From positions 96,283-160,282 of the IMG/VR virus record IMGVR_UViG_3300042474_001633: a stretch of DNA of 64,000 nt; one strand, 5' to 3'. The notes beneath the pieces are model-generated. The model was not told the DNA's origin and made no database searches. It was given only the letters and a program-made list of their open reading frames with translations. The stretch comes from a virus. Shown in pieces: positions 47,271-55,728 of the stretch; within the stretch, counting starts at the first letter, position 1; the number at the start of each line of letters is the position of its first letter. The position numbers and the translations under genes are program-made.

Positions 47271-48446
47271 CTACTTGGCTTTGTACTCTATTCCACGAAG
47301 CATTCCCCATCCGCTATAGATGTGCATGGCTTCGTAGGAGAACTTGTGGTCGCCCTTGTCTTCATAGGAGACAACACCTAGGCCCTGTTGCCAGTCTTCG
47401 ACAACTGTTAACGGGCGTCCGTCGAGGTCTATTCCACCTTTTGTGGACGGCACAGCGCCATTGACTTTAGCGAGACAGCCAGGAGATGCCGCCATAATGG
47501 TTTTGGCCCCCTCGAAGTCTCTTCTAGTCTTGAACGCAGTTTCTATGCGGTGGATGTGTCCATAGAGGACCGAAGTCTTCTCGGAGTTGAGATACATGTG
47601 GGCAGTTGAGCCGTTAGATTTAACTCTGGTGCCGTGAATGACACGAAGCTTTTCGTTAATCCAGAACTCGCCAGCTGGGTATCCTGGTCGGTATTCAATC
47701 TTGAAGTCGTCAAAACGACAGAGGCTTGGAACAGACATTACTGGCCACGACTTAGGGCTATCCCCCTTGCGTAGTCCGAACGTGGCCTTGGCATTGTCTA
47801 GGATGAAGTTGGGCAAACGCTCTTCGTGGTTACCGGCAAGCCATACGATTTTGGCATGTGGAGCAGCAGCTCGAAGTTGCGCTGCCAGGACAGTAGCCCT
47901 GTCTATCGACGCTTGGGTGGTAAGCGCAAAAGCAGGACTGGTTCGGTACTTGCCCAGTTCGGGGAAGTCGATGTTGTCCCCTACACAAACCACAAGTTCT
48001 GGCTTGATATCAGCAATCACCTGGAGGGCGACCGAGATAGCGAGTTCGTCATGGGTGGATTCAAGGGTTCCATCTTCTTTTCGGTAGTATCCGATTTGAG
48101 CGTCTGGAACGATGACCGCCTGCTTGTAGGGTTTTGTGACCTTTTTCACAGCCGGCATTTTGGGCAGGCTGATTGCTGGACCTGGTTGAACTACCGGCCA
48201 AGAAGGACCCTCTTCAAACGCAGGGCTGAACTGGAAGTGCCAAAGGTCATGGACCTCTGCCTCCCCCTCAAGGTTTTTAATCAACGTCTGAGAGGTTGAG
48301 ACCTTCTTGATTTCCCCGATATCATCAGGGTCTATACCCTTCTTGCGAAGAGTCTCAGCCAGGGCGCTCAAGAACTGCTGCCGCTGTTTGTCAAGTTCTG
48401 GCTTGTGGGCGATTTTGGTCAGTTTGGAAGCTAGTTCTTTACTCAT
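47271..48446 (-). CDS. Metallophosphoesterase
   Basis: ATG at 48446 (MSKELASKLTKIAHKPELDK), 391 residues. Motifs of calcineurin-like phosphoesterases in order: VIVPDAQIGYYR (DxQ/DxH position), VVCVGDNIDFPE (GDxxD-like), WLAGNHEERLP (GNHE), VIHGTRV (H), VLYGHIHRIE (GHxH). The N-terminal 110 residues are an extra domain. Family members act on nucleic acids or nucleotides; substrate not known. Phage versions usually sit among replication genes. Confidence 0.82.
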   Translation of the reverse strand: MSKELASKLTKIAHKPELDKQRQQFLSALAETLRKKGIDPDDIGEIKKVSTSQTLIKNLEGEAEVHDLWHFQFSPAFEEGPSWPVVQPGPAISLPKMPAVKKVTKPYKQAVIVPDAQIGYYRKEDGTLESTHDELAISVALQVIADIKPELVVCVGDNIDFPELGKYRTSPAFALTTQASIDRATVLAAQLRAAAPHAKIVWLAGNHEERLPNFILDNAKATFGLRKGDSPKSWPVMSVPSLCRFDDFKIEYRPGYPAGEFWINEKLRVIHGTRVKSNGSTAHMYLNSEKTSVLYGHIHRIETAFKTRRDFEGAKTIMAASPGCLAKVNGAVPSTKGGIDLDGRPLTVVEDWQQGLGVVSYEDKGDHKFSYEAMHIYSGWGMLRGIEYKAK

Positions 48447-48700
48447 TTTGTCCCCTTGATTGGAAAGCATTTGCACTGGTCTCTTGTTTCTTCACGGAAG
48501 CAATGACGATGCCCGCGAATGGCTTCACGAGAAATCAAGATTCCTTCAGTTTTTAGGGCATCAGAGATTGTCTTGTCCCCAACCTCACTGCTCATTACCT
48601 GTCCAAATGCTTCTTGGGTGTCGTCATCCATGGTCTGGACAACCTCCCCAACTCGACATGGCATTCGAGACATAAGGTCCAAAAGTGTGTTCTTAAGCAT
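48443..48700 (-). CDS. Small HTH-like protein
   Basis: 85 residues; DKTISDALKTEGILISREAIRGHR resembles a helix-turn-helix where the recognition helix is ISREAIRGHR. Start overlaps the phosphoesterase ATG by four bases, so the two are coupled. Confidence 0.58.
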   Translation of the reverse strand: MLKNTLLDLMSRMPCRVGEVVQTMDDDTQEAFGQVMSSEVGDKTISDALKTEGILISREAIRGHRHCFREETRDQCKCFPIKGTK

Positions 48701-48839
48701 TATTTACTCCCCCTTTGTAGATTGAGCGACACTGTGCGACACTGGATTATTAGGGCGGCGCAATGTGCAAACGTGCATGGTGTATATTAAACCACAGCAT
48801 TGTAGTTTTAGCAAGGACCATGACTGGGGATTGATTCGA

Positions 48840-49286
48840 ATGAAGGAAAACATAGGAGCTAATAAGCAGTTGTTTACTCCGATAGAACTGCTTATAAAAG
48901 AGAGCTCTCACTTGGGGCCAGAAGAGCTGGCAAAAAGGATAGTCAATGCTGTATCCAGCACTCAGGGAATTAGCTATAGCGTCACAGAGGAAATAAGCCT
49001 GCTGACTGCGCCGGCTCGCGTACTTATCACGGTTGTTCAGCAGCCGCGAATTACCGTGAGAGCGCTGGCGATTTACTTGGGGGTTTCAGAGGCGGCAGTC
49101 TTGAAATCATTAAAAATGCTCCTAGACAACAACCTCATAGCAAAGACAAAAGTCAACGGAAAAAATAATTACTCAATTGTTAAAGAATCGTTCGAAAAAC
49201 ACAGTGATATCACTCATCTTTTGGCTGCTGCCGGCACCATCGAAAAGATGGGACAATCAGTAGAGGATGACGACATCTTCCAATGA
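48840..49286 (+). CDS. Winged-helix (MarR/ArsR-like) DNA-binding protein
   Basis: ATG at 48840 (MKENIGANKQLFTPIELLIK); an upstream in-frame ATG at 48777 is also possible. 148 residues. ARVLITVVQQPRITVRALAIYLGVSEAAVLKSLKMLLDNNLIAKTKV is a typical winged helix. Acidic C-terminus. Overlaps the next gene by 20 bases. Confidence 0.65.
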   Translation: MKENIGANKQLFTPIELLIKESSHLGPEELAKRIVNAVSSTQGISYSVTEEISLLTAPARVLITVVQQPRITVRALAIYLGVSEAAVLKSLKMLLDNNLIAKTKVNGKNNYSIVKESFEKHSDITHLLAAAGTIEKMGQSVEDDDIFQ

Positions 49287-49479
49287 CCCCTATGACATTT
49301 TGGAAAGACTTATGAATTACCGTCCAAATAACTACCCAGAAGCAGAAACCAACCGAAGAGCAGCCGCGGAAATACAGAACTTGAGAAAACGCCTTGAAGA
49401 ATCAGAACGGAGAAATTCAGAACTCTCTAGTAGGGTGGAAGAATTACTTAAGGAGAAAATTAATGGTTGGCGTCGATAA
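49267..49479 (+). CDS. Small coiled-coil protein
   Basis: 70 residues; AAEIQNLRKRLEESERRNSE and on forms a coiled coil. Overlaps both neighbours (20 and 17 bases). Confidence 0.58.
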   Translation: MTTSSNDPYDILERLMNYRPNNYPEAETNRRAAAEIQNLRKRLEESERRNSELSSRVEELLKEKINGWRR

Positions 49480-49795
49480 CCCAGAAGAGAAGGATAATCT
49501 TGATGCGGCCGTAGATGCCGTAGCCAGCACAATGTCCTTTAGTCGAAAGAAACATGGCGCCGGAAATCCTGGTGAACCAACGCAAAAGCAGGTGTTGATT
49601 CGCGCTACAGAAAAAGACCATGAACGCTGGAAGCAAACCGCGGAAATAAAAGGTCTATCATTGGCTGAAATGGTAAGGGAACTATGCAACAAGGCCGCTA
49701 GCGAAGCGCTTGACTGTCAGCACCCGGCGGAAATGCGCAAAACGTACCCTTGGGCCGACATTTGCACCAAGTGCAACACAAGGTTAAGGGGTTAA
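49463..49795 (+). CDS. Ribbon-helix-helix-like protein with Cys pair
   Basis: ATG after AAGGAGAAAAT; 110 residues. KQVLIRATEKDHERWKQTAE then GLSLAEMVRELCNKAA is RHH-like; the end CQHPAEMRKTY...ICTKCNTRL is a zinc-ribbon half. Similar architecture to the gene at 45864. Confidence 0.58.
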   Translation: MVGVDNPEEKDNLDAAVDAVASTMSFSRKKHGAGNPGEPTQKQVLIRATEKDHERWKQTAEIKGLSLAEMVRELCNKAASEALDCQHPAEMRKTYPWADICTKCNTRLRG

Positions 49796-49801
49796 TCTAT
49801 A

Positions 49802-50044
49802 ATGGAAACCATGAATCAGGATATTTACTATAAGTCTTTCAATGACTTTCTCGCAGATGCGAGCATAGTTTACGAAAAGTTGAAGGGCGATGGATTCGGC
49901 TACCGCTACGGGCAAGTGTATTTCAATCTCTTGTGGGAACACCGACCTGATATTTCAGAGAAAATACGCGGAACATCGCTGGACCCATTCCATAAGGACG
50001 CTGTGCTTTCTGCTACTCATCAATTTGTCGAAACATCGTGGTAA
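49802..50044 (+). CDS. Small unknown protein
   Basis: 80 residues (FNDFLADASIVYEKLKGDGF, YGQVYFNLLWEHRPDI). LWEHRPDI with a preceding helix recalls small phage proteins of unknown role. Six bases before the oxygenase gene. Confidence 0.6.
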   Translation: METMNQDIYYKSFNDFLADASIVYEKLKGDGFGYRYGQVYFNLLWEHRPDISEKIRGTSLDPFHKDAVLSATHQFVETSW

Positions 50045-50050
50045 GACAGA

Positions 50051-50878
50051 ATGTCTGTCAGGGTTATTTCCGGTTTGGGCATAGGCGACATTCCTCGTAC
50101 GCCTGCAACCCCTTTCACTGATAAACCAACCCCTGTTGCGGATGGAATACTCCTAGAGGAAGCCATCAAGCTGGGTCAGCCATTTGGGTACATACAGGAA
50201 CAAGGTGGGCGACTTATTCAAAATGTAGTCCCAGTGCACAAACTTGAACTTGACCAAATTTCATCTTCTTCGAAAGTGGAGTTGGAGATGCATACGGAAA
50301 CTGCATTCCATCCCTACATGCCTAAATACGTATTGTTGCTTTGCCTGAGAGGTGATATCACGGCAGAGACCACTTATGCGGTTTTGGACGACATACTTGA
50401 TGGCTTAGATGAATCGGTGCTATCAGTATTGAAAACTGATAGCTTTTATACAAGCATCGACCAGAGCTTCCGCACCAACACTGAACCGAATATATTTATT
50501 CGTAAACAGATTTTAAGTGATGATGAACAGAAACTTGTTTATGACTCCACACTGATGAAACCAATAGGAGCGGAAGCAGAACACGCTCTAATTGAAACAA
50601 GCAAAGCGATACAGAGAGCGAAGCGCAGCGTCGTGCTGTCAACGGGTGACTTACTAGTAATAGATAACCATCGCACCGTGCACGGACGAAAACCATTTCA
50701 GCCAAGGTATGACGGAATGGACAGATGGGTAAAGAGATGTCTGGTTCACGATAGCTTCCCTCCGGACGGCGAATACAGTGGGCGTGTCATCACGACAACA
50801 CTCGAACAGTTTGGTATGCCTGAATTAGAGTTGAGCCATGCGTCGGTAGCTCAATCGGATAGAGCAACAGACTTCTAA
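50051..50878 (+). CDS. TauD/clavaminate synthase-like 2-oxoglutarate oxygenase
   Basis: 275 codons. LEMHTETAFHPYMPKYVLLLCL contains the HTE form of the H-x-D/E iron motif used by clavaminate synthase, and GDLLVIDNHRTVHGRKPFQPRYDG contains the distal His; RWVKRCLVHD gives the 2-oxoglutarate-binding Arg. Members hydroxylate free amino acids such as arginine or lysine derivatives. The last 13 codons and the stop lie inside the tRNA-Arg gene. Confidence 0.78.
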   Translation: MSVRVISGLGIGDIPRTPATPFTDKPTPVADGILLEEAIKLGQPFGYIQEQGGRLIQNVVPVHKLELDQISSSSKVELEMHTETAFHPYMPKYVLLLCLRGDITAETTYAVLDDILDGLDESVLSVLKTDSFYTSIDQSFRTNTEPNIFIRKQILSDDEQKLVYDSTLMKPIGAEAEHALIETSKAIQRAKRSVVLSTGDLLVIDNHRTVHGRKPFQPRYDGMDRWVKRCLVHDSFPPDGEYSGRVITTTLEQFGMPELELSHASVAQSDRATDF

Positions 50879-50916
50879 TCTGTAGGTTGCAGGTTCGATT
50901 CCTGCCCGACGCGCCA
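50840..50916 (+). tRNA. tRNA-Arg (UCU)
   Basis: Acceptor GCGTCGG/CCGACGC, anticodon loop CTTCTAA (UCU, reading AGA), T arm GCAGG TTCGATT CCTGC, encoded CCA. Overlaps the 3' end of the oxygenase gene. Confidence 0.95.
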
Positions 50917-50936
50917 AACGCAACCAAGGAGAAAAA

Positions 50937-51602
50937 ATGAGTGAATTCGGTTTTGTCCGGCTCGATGGCTGCATGGCAGACGACCTTTCGGTGGTTAACT
51001 CTGCTCGAGTTTCTTTTGCTCAGTCATCAGAAGAACTAGATGATAAAGCAAAGGGACTTATCAATTTCTTAATGAGGGAAAGACACGGAACCCCATTTGA
51101 ACATAACTCGTTTAGATTTCATGTCAAGTGTCCGCTGTTTGTTGCCCGAGAATGGTTCCGCCACCGCATCGGTTCATTTAATGAGTTTTCTGCGAGGTAC
51201 AGCTTTGTTGAAGACGATTTCTTTGCGCCAGAGAAAAAGCATGTGCGCACTCAAGCCGGCAAACCGGGAGCGTATAAATTCGAGCCCGTCGAAGAGGAAT
51301 TAGCCGAACACACGATTCTGCACATTGAAGAAGTAAACGCGTACTGCTACGAGGCATATCAACAACTAGTCGAAAAGGGTGTAGCAAAGGAGCTGGCAAG
51401 AGTTGTTCTGCCAGTAAGCATGTATACGCAGTTCTACTGGACAGTCAATGCCCGGGCCCTAATGAACTTCCTTTCGCTCAGAAATCACGACGCTGCTCAG
51501 ATTGACATTCGTCTCTACGCAAAAGAAGTTGAAGAAATTTTCAAAAGACAAATGCCCGCTACATACGATGCATGGATTGATAACGCCCGTGTGACTCCAT
51601 AA
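50937..51602 (+). CDS. thyX: FAD-dependent thymidylate synthase
   Basis: 221 residues with the diagnostic ThyX motif FRHRIGSFNEFSARY (RHRxxSxNExSxRY class). LMRERHGTPFEHNSFRFHVKCPLFVAREWF precedes it, and FYWTVNARALMNFLSLRN holds the C-terminal catalytic region. It makes dTMP from dUMP using FAD and methylene-tetrahydrofolate, completing the deoxynucleotide set with nrdJ. AAGGAGAAAAA is the ribosome binding site. Confidence 0.95.
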   Translation: MSEFGFVRLDGCMADDLSVVNSARVSFAQSSEELDDKAKGLINFLMRERHGTPFEHNSFRFHVKCPLFVAREWFRHRIGSFNEFSARYSFVEDDFFAPEKKHVRTQAGKPGAYKFEPVEEELAEHTILHIEEVNAYCYEAYQQLVEKGVAKELARVVLPVSMYTQFYWTVNARALMNFLSLRNHDAAQIDIRLYAKEVEEIFKRQMPATYDAWIDNARVTP

Positions 51603-51610
51603 AGAACATT

Positions 51611-51686
51611 GGGGAGTAGCTCAGTTGGCAGAGCAGCGGACTGTTAATCCGCTTGTCGTAGGTTCGAGCCCTACCTCCCCAGCCAA
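51611..51686 (+). tRNA. tRNA-Asn (GUU)
   Basis: Acceptor TGGGGAG/CTCCCCA, anticodon loop CTGTTAA, T arm GTAGG TTCGAGC CCTAC, discriminator G and encoded CCA. Confidence 0.95.
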
Positions 51687-51702
51687 GGTGTAAAATAGGC
51701 AA

Positions 51703-52341
51703 ATGCCGGAACTAAACGCAAACACTCCGCAAATAGAATGCTATGTCCGCGGCAATTATCTCAGAAATCAAAAAGACTCCCATGAGCAGTATTTCCCATG
51801 CGTGATATTTGGGGTTACATCAATTCAGGGACGCTCTCCACTGTTTCATTTCTTGATGGAAGATGGTGGTGTCTGGTGGAGAATGCCGATATCGGCCTTT
51901 TGTTCGGAGCCTAATGTTCCAGAGGTGGATATACACGATTTGGTTTTATGGAATTCATTTAGCGCACACATAACCGTCACCGAATTTCAGGCAATGCGAA
52001 ACATGCGAATGACGTACGTGGCCAGAAGTGGTGAATTTGTAAATGGAAGATATCTATTTACACTCGATTGGCATGCACCAGACGACAATGTAATCAATCT
52101 TGGTTTTAGCGTTAACCCAGGTCAACACAAATGCGGACATGTAATGCTGAGAGATGATGGGAACTTTGCCATTCAGCCAAACAACAGGGTTAGATTGTTT
52201 GACCCATCATTTACCACTAAAGACGGTAATCTTATAAAGCGATTAGTAAATACAAGATTGTGGGATGTTGAAGATGCCAAAAAATGGCGGACAGCTGATA
52301 ATGATGAGTATTACTACGATATTGAAGTAACCGAGGAATAA
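51703..52341 (+). CDS. Unknown protein
   Basis: 212 residues, strand-rich and compact (CYVRGNYLRNQKDSHEQYFP, FHFLMEDGGVWWRMPISAFC, YLFTLDWHAPDDNVINLGFS). It contains HKCGHVMLRDDGNFAIQPNN. Not assigned to any family. Overlaps the next gene by one base; no promoter seen, so it may be read from the tRNA/thyX transcript. Confidence 0.68.
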   Translation: MPELNANTPQIECYVRGNYLRNQKDSHEQYFPCVIFGVTSIQGRSPLFHFLMEDGGVWWRMPISAFCSEPNVPEVDIHDLVLWNSFSAHITVTEFQAMRNMRMTYVARSGEFVNGRYLFTLDWHAPDDNVINLGFSVNPGQHKCGHVMLRDDGNFAIQPNNRVRLFDPSFTTKDGNLIKRLVNTRLWDVEDAKKWRTADNDEYYYDIEVTEE

Positions 52342-52523
52342 TGAAAGTCTGGATTAACCATATGAATCACGACCACTCATCCACATCTAATTTTTTAATG
52401 ATTAGCGAAATGAACTTAATGTGGGCATTGATGGTGTTAATGGCTGCCCATCATTTTTGGATGTGGAAAAAATCAAAAGGTTGTCACTGTCATAAAAACT
52501 GTAAATCAAAGAACGCAAGTTAA
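52341..52523 (+). CDS. Small His/Met/Cys-rich membrane protein
   Basis: 60 residues. A Met-rich hydrophobic span (LMWALMVLMAAHHFWMW) with His on both sides (HMNHDHSS), and a CHCHKNC tail, suggesting metal binding. Its stop (TAA) overlaps the ATG of the ferredoxin fragment. Confidence 0.6.
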   Translation: MKVWINHMNHDHSSTSNFLMISEMNLMWALMVLMAAHHFWMWKKSKGCHCHKNCKSKNAS

Positions 52524-52555
52524 TGAGAGCTTGGATTGACCAAGACCTATGTTGA
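52523..52555 (+). pseudogene. 5' fragment of a ferredoxin gene
   Basis: MRAWIDQDLC then stop. The first 30 bases equal the start of the intact ferredoxin gene at 53382 except for one base (GCT vs GTT). The fragment was coupled to the gene before it. The map ATG lies inside it at 52549. Confidence 0.8.
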
Positions 52556-53385
52556 GCGTTCCTGACCACATTGTGAAGCCGCCGTACGCAGAGACTGGCA
52601 AGGTCACGCGCTGGCAAGAATCTGCAGTGAAGTCACCTGAAATTATTGAACGCATGCGCATTGCATGTTCTGCTGCTGCAGAAGTACTGCGCCTTGCAGG
52701 AGAATTTGTTCGTCCAGGAATTACGACGGATGACATTGATGTTTATGTGCACAACTTGTGCATCGAGCGCGGTGCATACCCGAGCCCATTGAATTATTTA
52801 GGCTATCCAAAGAGTGCGTGCACTTCAGTGAACGAAGTGATTTGTCATGGAATTCCCGATTCACGCGTACTGCAAGAAGGCGACATCATTAACCTTGATG
52901 TCACGTGCTACATGAATGGCGTTCATGGCGACACCAATGCAACATTTGCAGTAGGCGAGATTGACGACGAGAGCCGCAACCTAATTTCTGTAACCGAAGA
53001 GTGCACATGGCGCGGCATTGAAGCCGTTGTTCCTGGTCGCCCACTAAGTGACATTGGAAAAGCCATTGAAACCCGAGCAAAACAAGACCAAATGAGCGTT
53101 ATTCGCGCCTTTGTTGGTCACGGAATTGGCGAGCAGTTTCACACCGACATTCAGGTGTTGCACTACTACGACAAGAGCAACAACACCATCATGCGCCCTG
53201 GCATGACATTCACGATTGAGCCGATGATTTCACTTGGCACATGGCAGCACCGCATGTGGAACGACGGCTGGACAGCAGTCACCGCAGACGGCAAGCGCAC
53301 CGCGCAATTTGAACACACCGTGTTGGTCACTGAAACTGGTGTTGATGTATTGACAGGTGGACCACTCACCAAAGGGAAAAAATGA
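52549..53385 (+). CDS. map: Methionine aminopeptidase, type I
   Basis: 278 residues. Metal ligands occur in the family order: NLDVTCYMNGVHGDTNATF (two Asp), FVGHGIGEQFHTD (His), FTIEPMI (Glu), AQFEHTVLVT (Glu). N-terminus carries the actinobacterial-type extension (IVKPPYAETGKVTRW). It removes initiator Met from proteins. Codon use favours GCA, CGC and GTG and differs from neighbours, suggesting recent capture from a host. Inserted within a ferredoxin 5' end, its start sits in the fragment and its stop overlaps the ferredoxin start. Confidence 0.93.
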   Translation: MLSVPDHIVKPPYAETGKVTRWQESAVKSPEIIERMRIACSAAAEVLRLAGEFVRPGITTDDIDVYVHNLCIERGAYPSPLNYLGYPKSACTSVNEVICHGIPDSRVLQEGDIINLDVTCYMNGVHGDTNATFAVGEIDDESRNLISVTEECTWRGIEAVVPGRPLSDIGKAIETRAKQDQMSVIRAFVGHGIGEQFHTDIQVLHYYDKSNNTIMRPGMTFTIEPMISLGTWQHRMWNDGWTAVTADGKRTAQFEHTVLVTETGVDVLTGGPLTKGKK

Positions 53386-53630
53386 GAGTTTGGATTGACC
53401 AAGACCTATGTACTGGAGATGGACTATGCGCGGAGATAGCCCCAGATGTTTTTCATATGATGCCGGACGGTCTTGCGTATGTAAAAGAAGGGGACAAGAT
53501 TTATGCGGCCGCTGTGGGGAACCCAGAAGGCGCGGCTGGATTAGCATCCTTCTTAGACGACAGGCTTGAAGACGTTATTGAGTCGGCTGAGGAATGCCCT
53601 GGCGAGTGCATTTTTATAGAAGTTGACTAA
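53382..53630 (+). CDS. Small [3Fe-4S]/[4Fe-4S] ferredoxin
   Basis: 82 residues. MRVWIDQDLCTGDGLCAEIA then PDVFHMMPDGLAYV and ESAEECPGECIFIEVD: cysteines at 10, 16 and in ECP, with Asp/Gly where the second Cys of a [4Fe-4S] motif would be, so a [3Fe-4S] type used by actinobacterial P450 systems is likely. A middle stretch (AAAVGNPEGAAGLASFLDDR) is longer than usual. No P450 or reductase gene is seen. A terminator hairpin follows. Confidence 0.88.
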   Translation: MRVWIDQDLCTGDGLCAEIAPDVFHMMPDGLAYVKEGDKIYAAAVGNPEGAAGLASFLDDRLEDVIESAEECPGECIFIEVD

Positions 53631-53646
53631 GGCGATTATTCATTAA

Positions 53647-53690
53647 TGGGCGTGATGAGAGTCAATCCCACCACGCCCACTTTTCCTTAC
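53647..53690. terminator. Bidirectional terminator
   Basis: TGGGCGTG (53647-53654) pairs with CACGCCCA (53672-53679), followed by CTTTTCCTT. Between convergent genes. Confidence 0.75.
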
Positions 53691-53697
53691 TTGAGTG

Positions 53698-54219
53698 CTA
53701 CTTTCCTGCGATAATCCAGTTGCACTGTTGTCCAGTGGCCGCACAGGAGGTATAGCGGATTACCTGCTGTGCAGTTATTGCGTTATTCCCTGCATTTCGC
53801 AGAGCATCTACGGTCTTTTTAAGACCTGTCAATTCTCCTAAAATGAATGTTTGGTTTGCGCGGACAGTGTCATCAAGGTTTTTAATAGATTCTTTGAAAG
53901 CCAAAATATCCTCTTGCATTAAACCCAAAGCCAAGCCTTGTGCGTCAATTTTTACGTCTACAGCGGCAATTTGTTCAGACAGAACCTTGTCATTTTCATT
54001 CAAGGTGTCTTGACCGCTTTTGAGTCCATCAAGTTTTTCTTGTGAATCTTTGTTGTACTGGTCAATGATTGCTGATTGTTTTTCAAGGCGCATCATAAGT
54101 GCATCTTTTGAGTCGTTAATGCTTTTCATCGTGAAGATGGTTCCGATGAACCCACAAACAACTACGGCGATAGCCGCAATATATGTAGGTTTGATGTTCA
54201 TGTTCATTTTCATTTTCAT
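53698..54219 (-). CDS. Membrane-anchored coiled-coil protein
   Basis: 173 residues. Met/Lys-rich start, one transmembrane segment (YIAAIAVVVCGFIGTIFTM), then a long heptad-type coiled coil (QSAIIDQYNKDSQEKLDGLK ... VDIKIDAQG) and a C-terminal Cys pair (YTSCAATGQQCNWII). Likely a surface or envelope spacer. Six bases from the secreted protein gene upstream. Confidence 0.68.
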   Translation of the reverse strand: MKMKMNMNIKPTYIAAIAVVVCGFIGTIFTMKSINDSKDALMMRLEKQSAIIDQYNKDSQEKLDGLKSGQDTLNENDKVLSEQIAAVDVKIDAQGLALGLMQEDILAFKESIKNLDDTVRANQTFILGELTGLKKTVDALRNAGNNAITAQQVIRYTSCAATGQQCNWIIAGK

Positions 54220-54224
54220 TCTCC

Positions 54225-55529
54225 TTAAACTGCGATGCAGTTTTTGTTGTAGGTGTTTGTATTTTTATTCAACCAGCATTTGTATTTAACCTTACTGGTA
54301 GATTTTGTAGAATAGTAAATCCAATTTTTTACCCCACCGTTATGAGAGCATGCTCCTGAACTCGTGGCCGTGGAAATCTTACCGCTAAAACACAATGCCC
54401 CTGTTTTTATTTTTGCGGTGGATGTTTTATTCATCCACACATATTTCCATGGCACAACATAGGGCACTTTTGCAGGTATTGCGGCAGAAACTCCTGGATT
54501 TATAGTCTTTGGCAAAGTTATTACTGGAGATTGAATAACTGGAGAAGTTGTTACCGGAGGTTGAACTTTTGGCAAAATTGCCACTTGGGTTGGGGCAACT
54601 TGGGTTTTTTGTTGAACAACTGGAACAGAAGTTGTAGTTGTAGTTTGAACTGTATTCAGAGAAGAACAACCACCAGCAGGTACTGGATAAACCGCACTAG
54701 GAGGATAGGTGTAATACAAACTATCAAGGGTTGCTTGGTGCCACGTGTGGGCATTATAGGGTTGGCAATAATTACGCCATCGTGGGAGTGTGGTGGTAGT
54801 GGCGGGAGCAACAGTCGTCACAGTGGCCACAGGAACGGTGGTAGTTGTTGTTACAGCTGATGGGTAAGAATATAGCTGATTGCAACCACCAGTCGGAGCA
54901 GGCGACATATACAAAGGTCCGGAATTAATTTTTTGCTCATGCGTCATAGATTGCCATACAGCTAAAGACATTGATTTGTAAGCTGGATTATTGGGTACAG
55001 AACTAGGAGAATAAAACCAAGTGACAGTGTCATGAATTTGTTGTCCAGAAGTACTTTTTATACAAACAGTTGGTGCAATAGTAGTCGTAGTAGTTGGAGC
55101 AATGGTAGTTGTTGTAGTTGGTGCGACATAAGAAGAAATAACTACAGAACTGTTTGAACTTATATCAAACTTGGTCACCCCATCGCTTGAAGACAAGGTC
55201 ATTCTGGGTGTCCAAACACCAGCAGGGGAACTTTGATTTAATAAAAAACTAAATGTGTAGGTGTATGAGTTTCGGACCGGTGTTGCTGTTGCCGCAATAC
55301 AAGAACCACCATTGCATAAATAACCTAAAGCATTTGCAGTGTTATGAATATATGGAGATTGGCATGACGCCGAAACTGTCCACGTAACTCCCGTCGAACC
55401 TGCAGAAAGAACAGCAGAGCTAGGCGAAATGGATTCTGAAGTGATTGCGCAAGATGTGGCATTAGCAGGCGAGGCAAACGCAAACATTGAAACAAAAACA
55501 AATACGGTAAACGCCAATAGTTTTTTCAC
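54225..55529 (-). CDS. Secreted Thr-rich protein with C-terminal DUF3761-like domain
   Basis: 434 residues. Signal peptide MKKLLAFTVFVFVSMFAFAS with an ANA-type cleavage site. Then a beta domain (ESISPSSAVLSAGSTGVTWT), Pro/Thr linkers (TTTTTIAPTTTTTIAPT), repeated Cys-containing segments (QLYSYPSAVT, GGCSSL), and a C-terminal TGALCFSGKISTATSSGACS then HNGGVKNWIYYS that resembles the DUF3761 domain. Such linker-rich exported proteins are typical of Actinobacteria; a host-derived surface protein carried by the phage is plausible. Confidence 0.72.
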   Translation of the reverse strand: MKKLLAFTVFVFVSMFAFASPANATSCAITSESISPSSAVLSAGSTGVTWTVSASCQSPYIHNTANALGYLCNGGSCIAATATPVRNSYTYTFSFLLNQSSPAGVWTPRMTLSSSDGVTKFDISSNSSVVISSYVAPTTTTTIAPTTTTTIAPTVCIKSTSGQQIHDTVTWFYSPSSVPNNPAYKSMSLAVWQSMTHEQKINSGPLYMSPAPTGGCNQLYSYPSAVTTTTTVPVATVTTVAPATTTTLPRWRNYCQPYNAHTWHQATLDSLYYTYPPSAVYPVPAGGCSSLNTVQTTTTTSVPVVQQKTQVAPTQVAILPKVQPPVTTSPVIQSPVITLPKTINPGVSAAIPAKVPYVVPWKYVWMNKTSTAKIKTGALCFSGKISTATSSGACSHNGGVKNWIYYSTKSTSKVKYKCWLNKNTNTYNKNCIAV

Positions 55530-55630
55530 TTTTTATCTTTCTCTAGTAGGTATTTATTAGTAGACTCCTACTATACAGCGACCTTAATTAAAACACAACT
55601 TATTTTTTAAGCCTTTGTTTATAAGGCATT

Positions 55631-55717
55631 CAGTCAGCAGAAGACCGCCTTGGTGACGACGTTATAGAGGCAGCCGAAGAGTGCACTGGTGAATGTATTT
55701 TTATAGGGGCTGACTAG
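55631..55717 (+). pseudogene. 3' fragment of a ferredoxin gene
   Basis: Frame encodes QSAEDRLGDDVIEAAEECTG then ECIFIGAD and stop, close to the end of the intact ferredoxin (DDRLEDVIESAEECPGECIF) but clearly another copy. No start or N-terminus nearby. Confidence 0.8.
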
Positions 55718-55728
55718 TCACTTTATTG

